A stretch of DNA of 64,000 bases from Mangrovibacterium diazotrophicum. GTDB lineage: Bacteria > Bacteroidota > Bacteroidia > Bacteroidales > Prolixibacteraceae. The DNA lies in the NCBI RefSeq assembly GCF_003610535.1, contig NZ_RAPN01000001.1, positions 1,599,320 to 1,663,319 on the forward strand, given 5' to 3'. Position 1 is the first letter of the stretch, and each line of letters begins with the position of its first letter. Position numbers and translations under genes: made by a program. Positions 62,934 to 64,000 of this stretch are shown here, piece by piece. The notes beneath the pieces were generated by a model. The model was not told where the DNA came from, did not search any database, and saw only the letters and a program-made list of their open reading frames with translations.

Positions 62934-64000
62934 TTATTCTTTTAATGCATCTTGCAGAAATTTCTCTAAATATTGATATTTTGAAGTCAGTTCACCGTTC
63001 TTCAAAATGGTCGCCCGTTCAATGATTCCGTCCGCATCACCGCCAAACAAAGCGGGGAAAACAGAAGTGTACATGTCGCGGGCAAATGTTCGCGAAGCAT
63101 CCAAAGGCAGTGCTGTTGGCAGGTTATCAACTGCCATAACGGTAACATGCTTCGGATTGCTGAATGCTGTCGCTTCCGACAGGTCAGCAGGATTAACATC
63201 GTAATAAGGTTCTTCGATTGAACTCGTGCGAATTGTGGTCGGAATCGGGCCATCCAAATCGCAACTAATATCTGCAATGAGCGAAATGCCGAATTTTTCG
63301 TCTTTCAACTGCTCCTTCGTGAAAAACACAGGGGAATTGCTGTTCCAGAAATGACAGGCAATAAACACGTCAGCCGCTTCCAAATAAGGTTGAAATTTGG
63401 ATTCGTAATCCGACGGATCGGTGTAAAATTCTTTTTGATTGAACGTGCCGTCCTTTTTCTGCACGTAATCTTCCGGATCGAGCCGGGTAAACACAGCATG
63501 CTCGTAGGTCTTTGTTTGAAAGTCCCAGGGACTGACCTCATCTATTCCCAACTCGCGAATAATCTCCAATGCTCCGGCGGCTACCCTCCCGCCACCGGTT
63601 AGCACGATCTTCAGCGCCGGCATGCGGAATTGCTTCAGTTGATGATGAAGTTCTTTTAAATCGCGGCACTCGTCCGGGCCAGGCAAGTCAACCTTTACGA
63701 AACGTTTGGCAATTCCCTTAAAGGCGTAATAGGTACCAACAACACCCGCCCAAAATCCGAAAGCCACCACACGATTCTTTTGCGCGTCGGTAAAATATTC
63801 GTAGTCAATCAGGGTGATTTTCTTTTTGGCCATCGCAGCGAAGAACGATTGATTGTACCCTTGTTTCTTCGCCACGTGTGCAAACATGATGTAAGTTTTG
63901 CCATCGGTCATAGTTGCAGGGTCAACTTCCTTCACACCAATCAGTACATCGCAATGCGAAACATCCTCAACGACCGGAATACCGATCTTCAGGTATTCGT
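62934..64000 (-). CDS. Saccharopine/alanine dehydrogenase-family protein, N-terminus outside the window
   Basis: The frame stays open to the right edge, so at least 355 residues are visible and the start lies beyond 64000. An internal GTG at 63935 is not the start, because upstream codons continue the family sequence (IGIPVVEDVSHCDVLIG then VKEVDPATM). The fold is the AlaDH/PNT type: the N-terminal part has YIMFAHVAKKQGYNQ, the NAD-binding glycine motif is VLTGGGRVAAGALEIIREL, and the C-terminal part has FIACHFWNSNSPVFFT and ADISCDLDGPIPTTIRTSSI. The last segment is typical of lysine-forming saccharopine dehydrogenase (Lys1) and lysine-ketoglutarate reductase-type enzymes, so an NAD(P)-dependent amino acid oxidoreductase is likely. 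Substrate is not certain. Confidence 0.8.
   Translation of the reverse strand, partial: EYLKIGIPVVEDVSHCDVLIGVKEVDPATMTDGKTYIMFAHVAKKQGYNQSFFAAMAKKKITLIDYEYFTDAQKNRVVAFGFWAGVVGTYYAFKGIAKRFVKVDLPGPDECRDLKELHHQLKQFRMPALKIVLTGGGRVAAGALEIIRELGIDEVSPWDFQTKTYEHAVFTRLDPEDYVQKKDGTFNQKEFYTDPSDYESKFQPYLEAADVFIACHFWNSNSPVFFTKEQLKDEKFGISLIADISCDLDGPIPTTIRTSSIEEPYYDVNPADLSEATAFSNPKHVTVMAVDNLPTALPLDASRTFARDMYTSVFPALFGGDADGIIERATILKNGELTSKYQYLEKFLQDALKE

Noticed and set aside
429-64000. CRISPR arrays, insertion sequences, phage or secretion-system genes
   Set aside because: No regularly spaced repeats, transposase motifs, terminal inverted repeats or structural phage genes were seen in a read of both strands.

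Overview
The window looks like part of a Bacteroidota chromosome from a glycan- and protein-degrading, free-living or gut-type bacterium. A Prolixibacteraceae/Marinilabiliales-like lineage is a guess from gene style only. The evidence is three SusC/SusD pairs, each with its own ECF sigma factor and FecR-type anti-sigma factor, many Bacteroidota-style lipoprotein signals, and promoters resembling the TTTG / TAnnTTTG type. Nearly every gene is on the minus strand. The only plus-strand genes are an AraC regulator, a 60-residue helix-turn-helix protein and a polyphosphate glucokinase (19675-21911). No insertion sequence, CRISPR array, integrase or phage gene was seen.

Region 1 (1-20544, transcribed right to left) is a polysaccharide utilisation locus (PUL): MFS sugar porter, GH2 lipoprotein, DUF5107/TPR protein, GH35, ECF sigma, FecR, SusC, SusD and GH28. 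A divergent AraC gene sits at its head. GH28, GH35 and GH2 suggest a pectin-type glycan carrying beta-galactosyl and galacturonosyl groups. A short coding relic resembling the C-terminus of an alpha-galactosidase lies between susD and the GH28 gene. Region 2 (20545-22600) is a small housekeeping and hypothetical interval.

Region 3 (22751-42525) is the most unusual part. An ECF sigma/FecR pair and a SusC/SusD pair are followed by a lipoprotein resembling the 'substrate import-associated zinc metallohydrolase' family but lacking HExxH, a beta-rich surface lipoprotein, a two-domain M16 peptidase, three tandem periplasmic thioredoxin paralogues and a second M16 peptidase. It has no carbohydrate enzyme. 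I read it as a peptide acquisition locus, possibly for disulfide-containing peptides. Strong terminators divide it into at least three transcription units.

Region 4 (42953-57739) is a PUL with ECF sigma, FecR, SusC, SusD, two SusE/F-like surface glycan-binding lipoproteins, two different GH30 enzymes and a GH3 beta-glucosidase. This resembles known beta-1,6-glucan (fungal or yeast wall) loci. Region 5 (57876-64000) holds mannonate dehydratase (uxuA), a periplasmic LacZ-type GH2 beta-galactosidase, a tRNA-Pro(CGG) with recognisable promoter and terminator, and a saccharopine/alanine dehydrogenase-family gene cut by the window edge. All three SusC proteins carry an N-terminal STN domain, so each locus has the parts for outer-membrane-to-sigma signalling. 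Hairpins lie between fecR and susC in all three.
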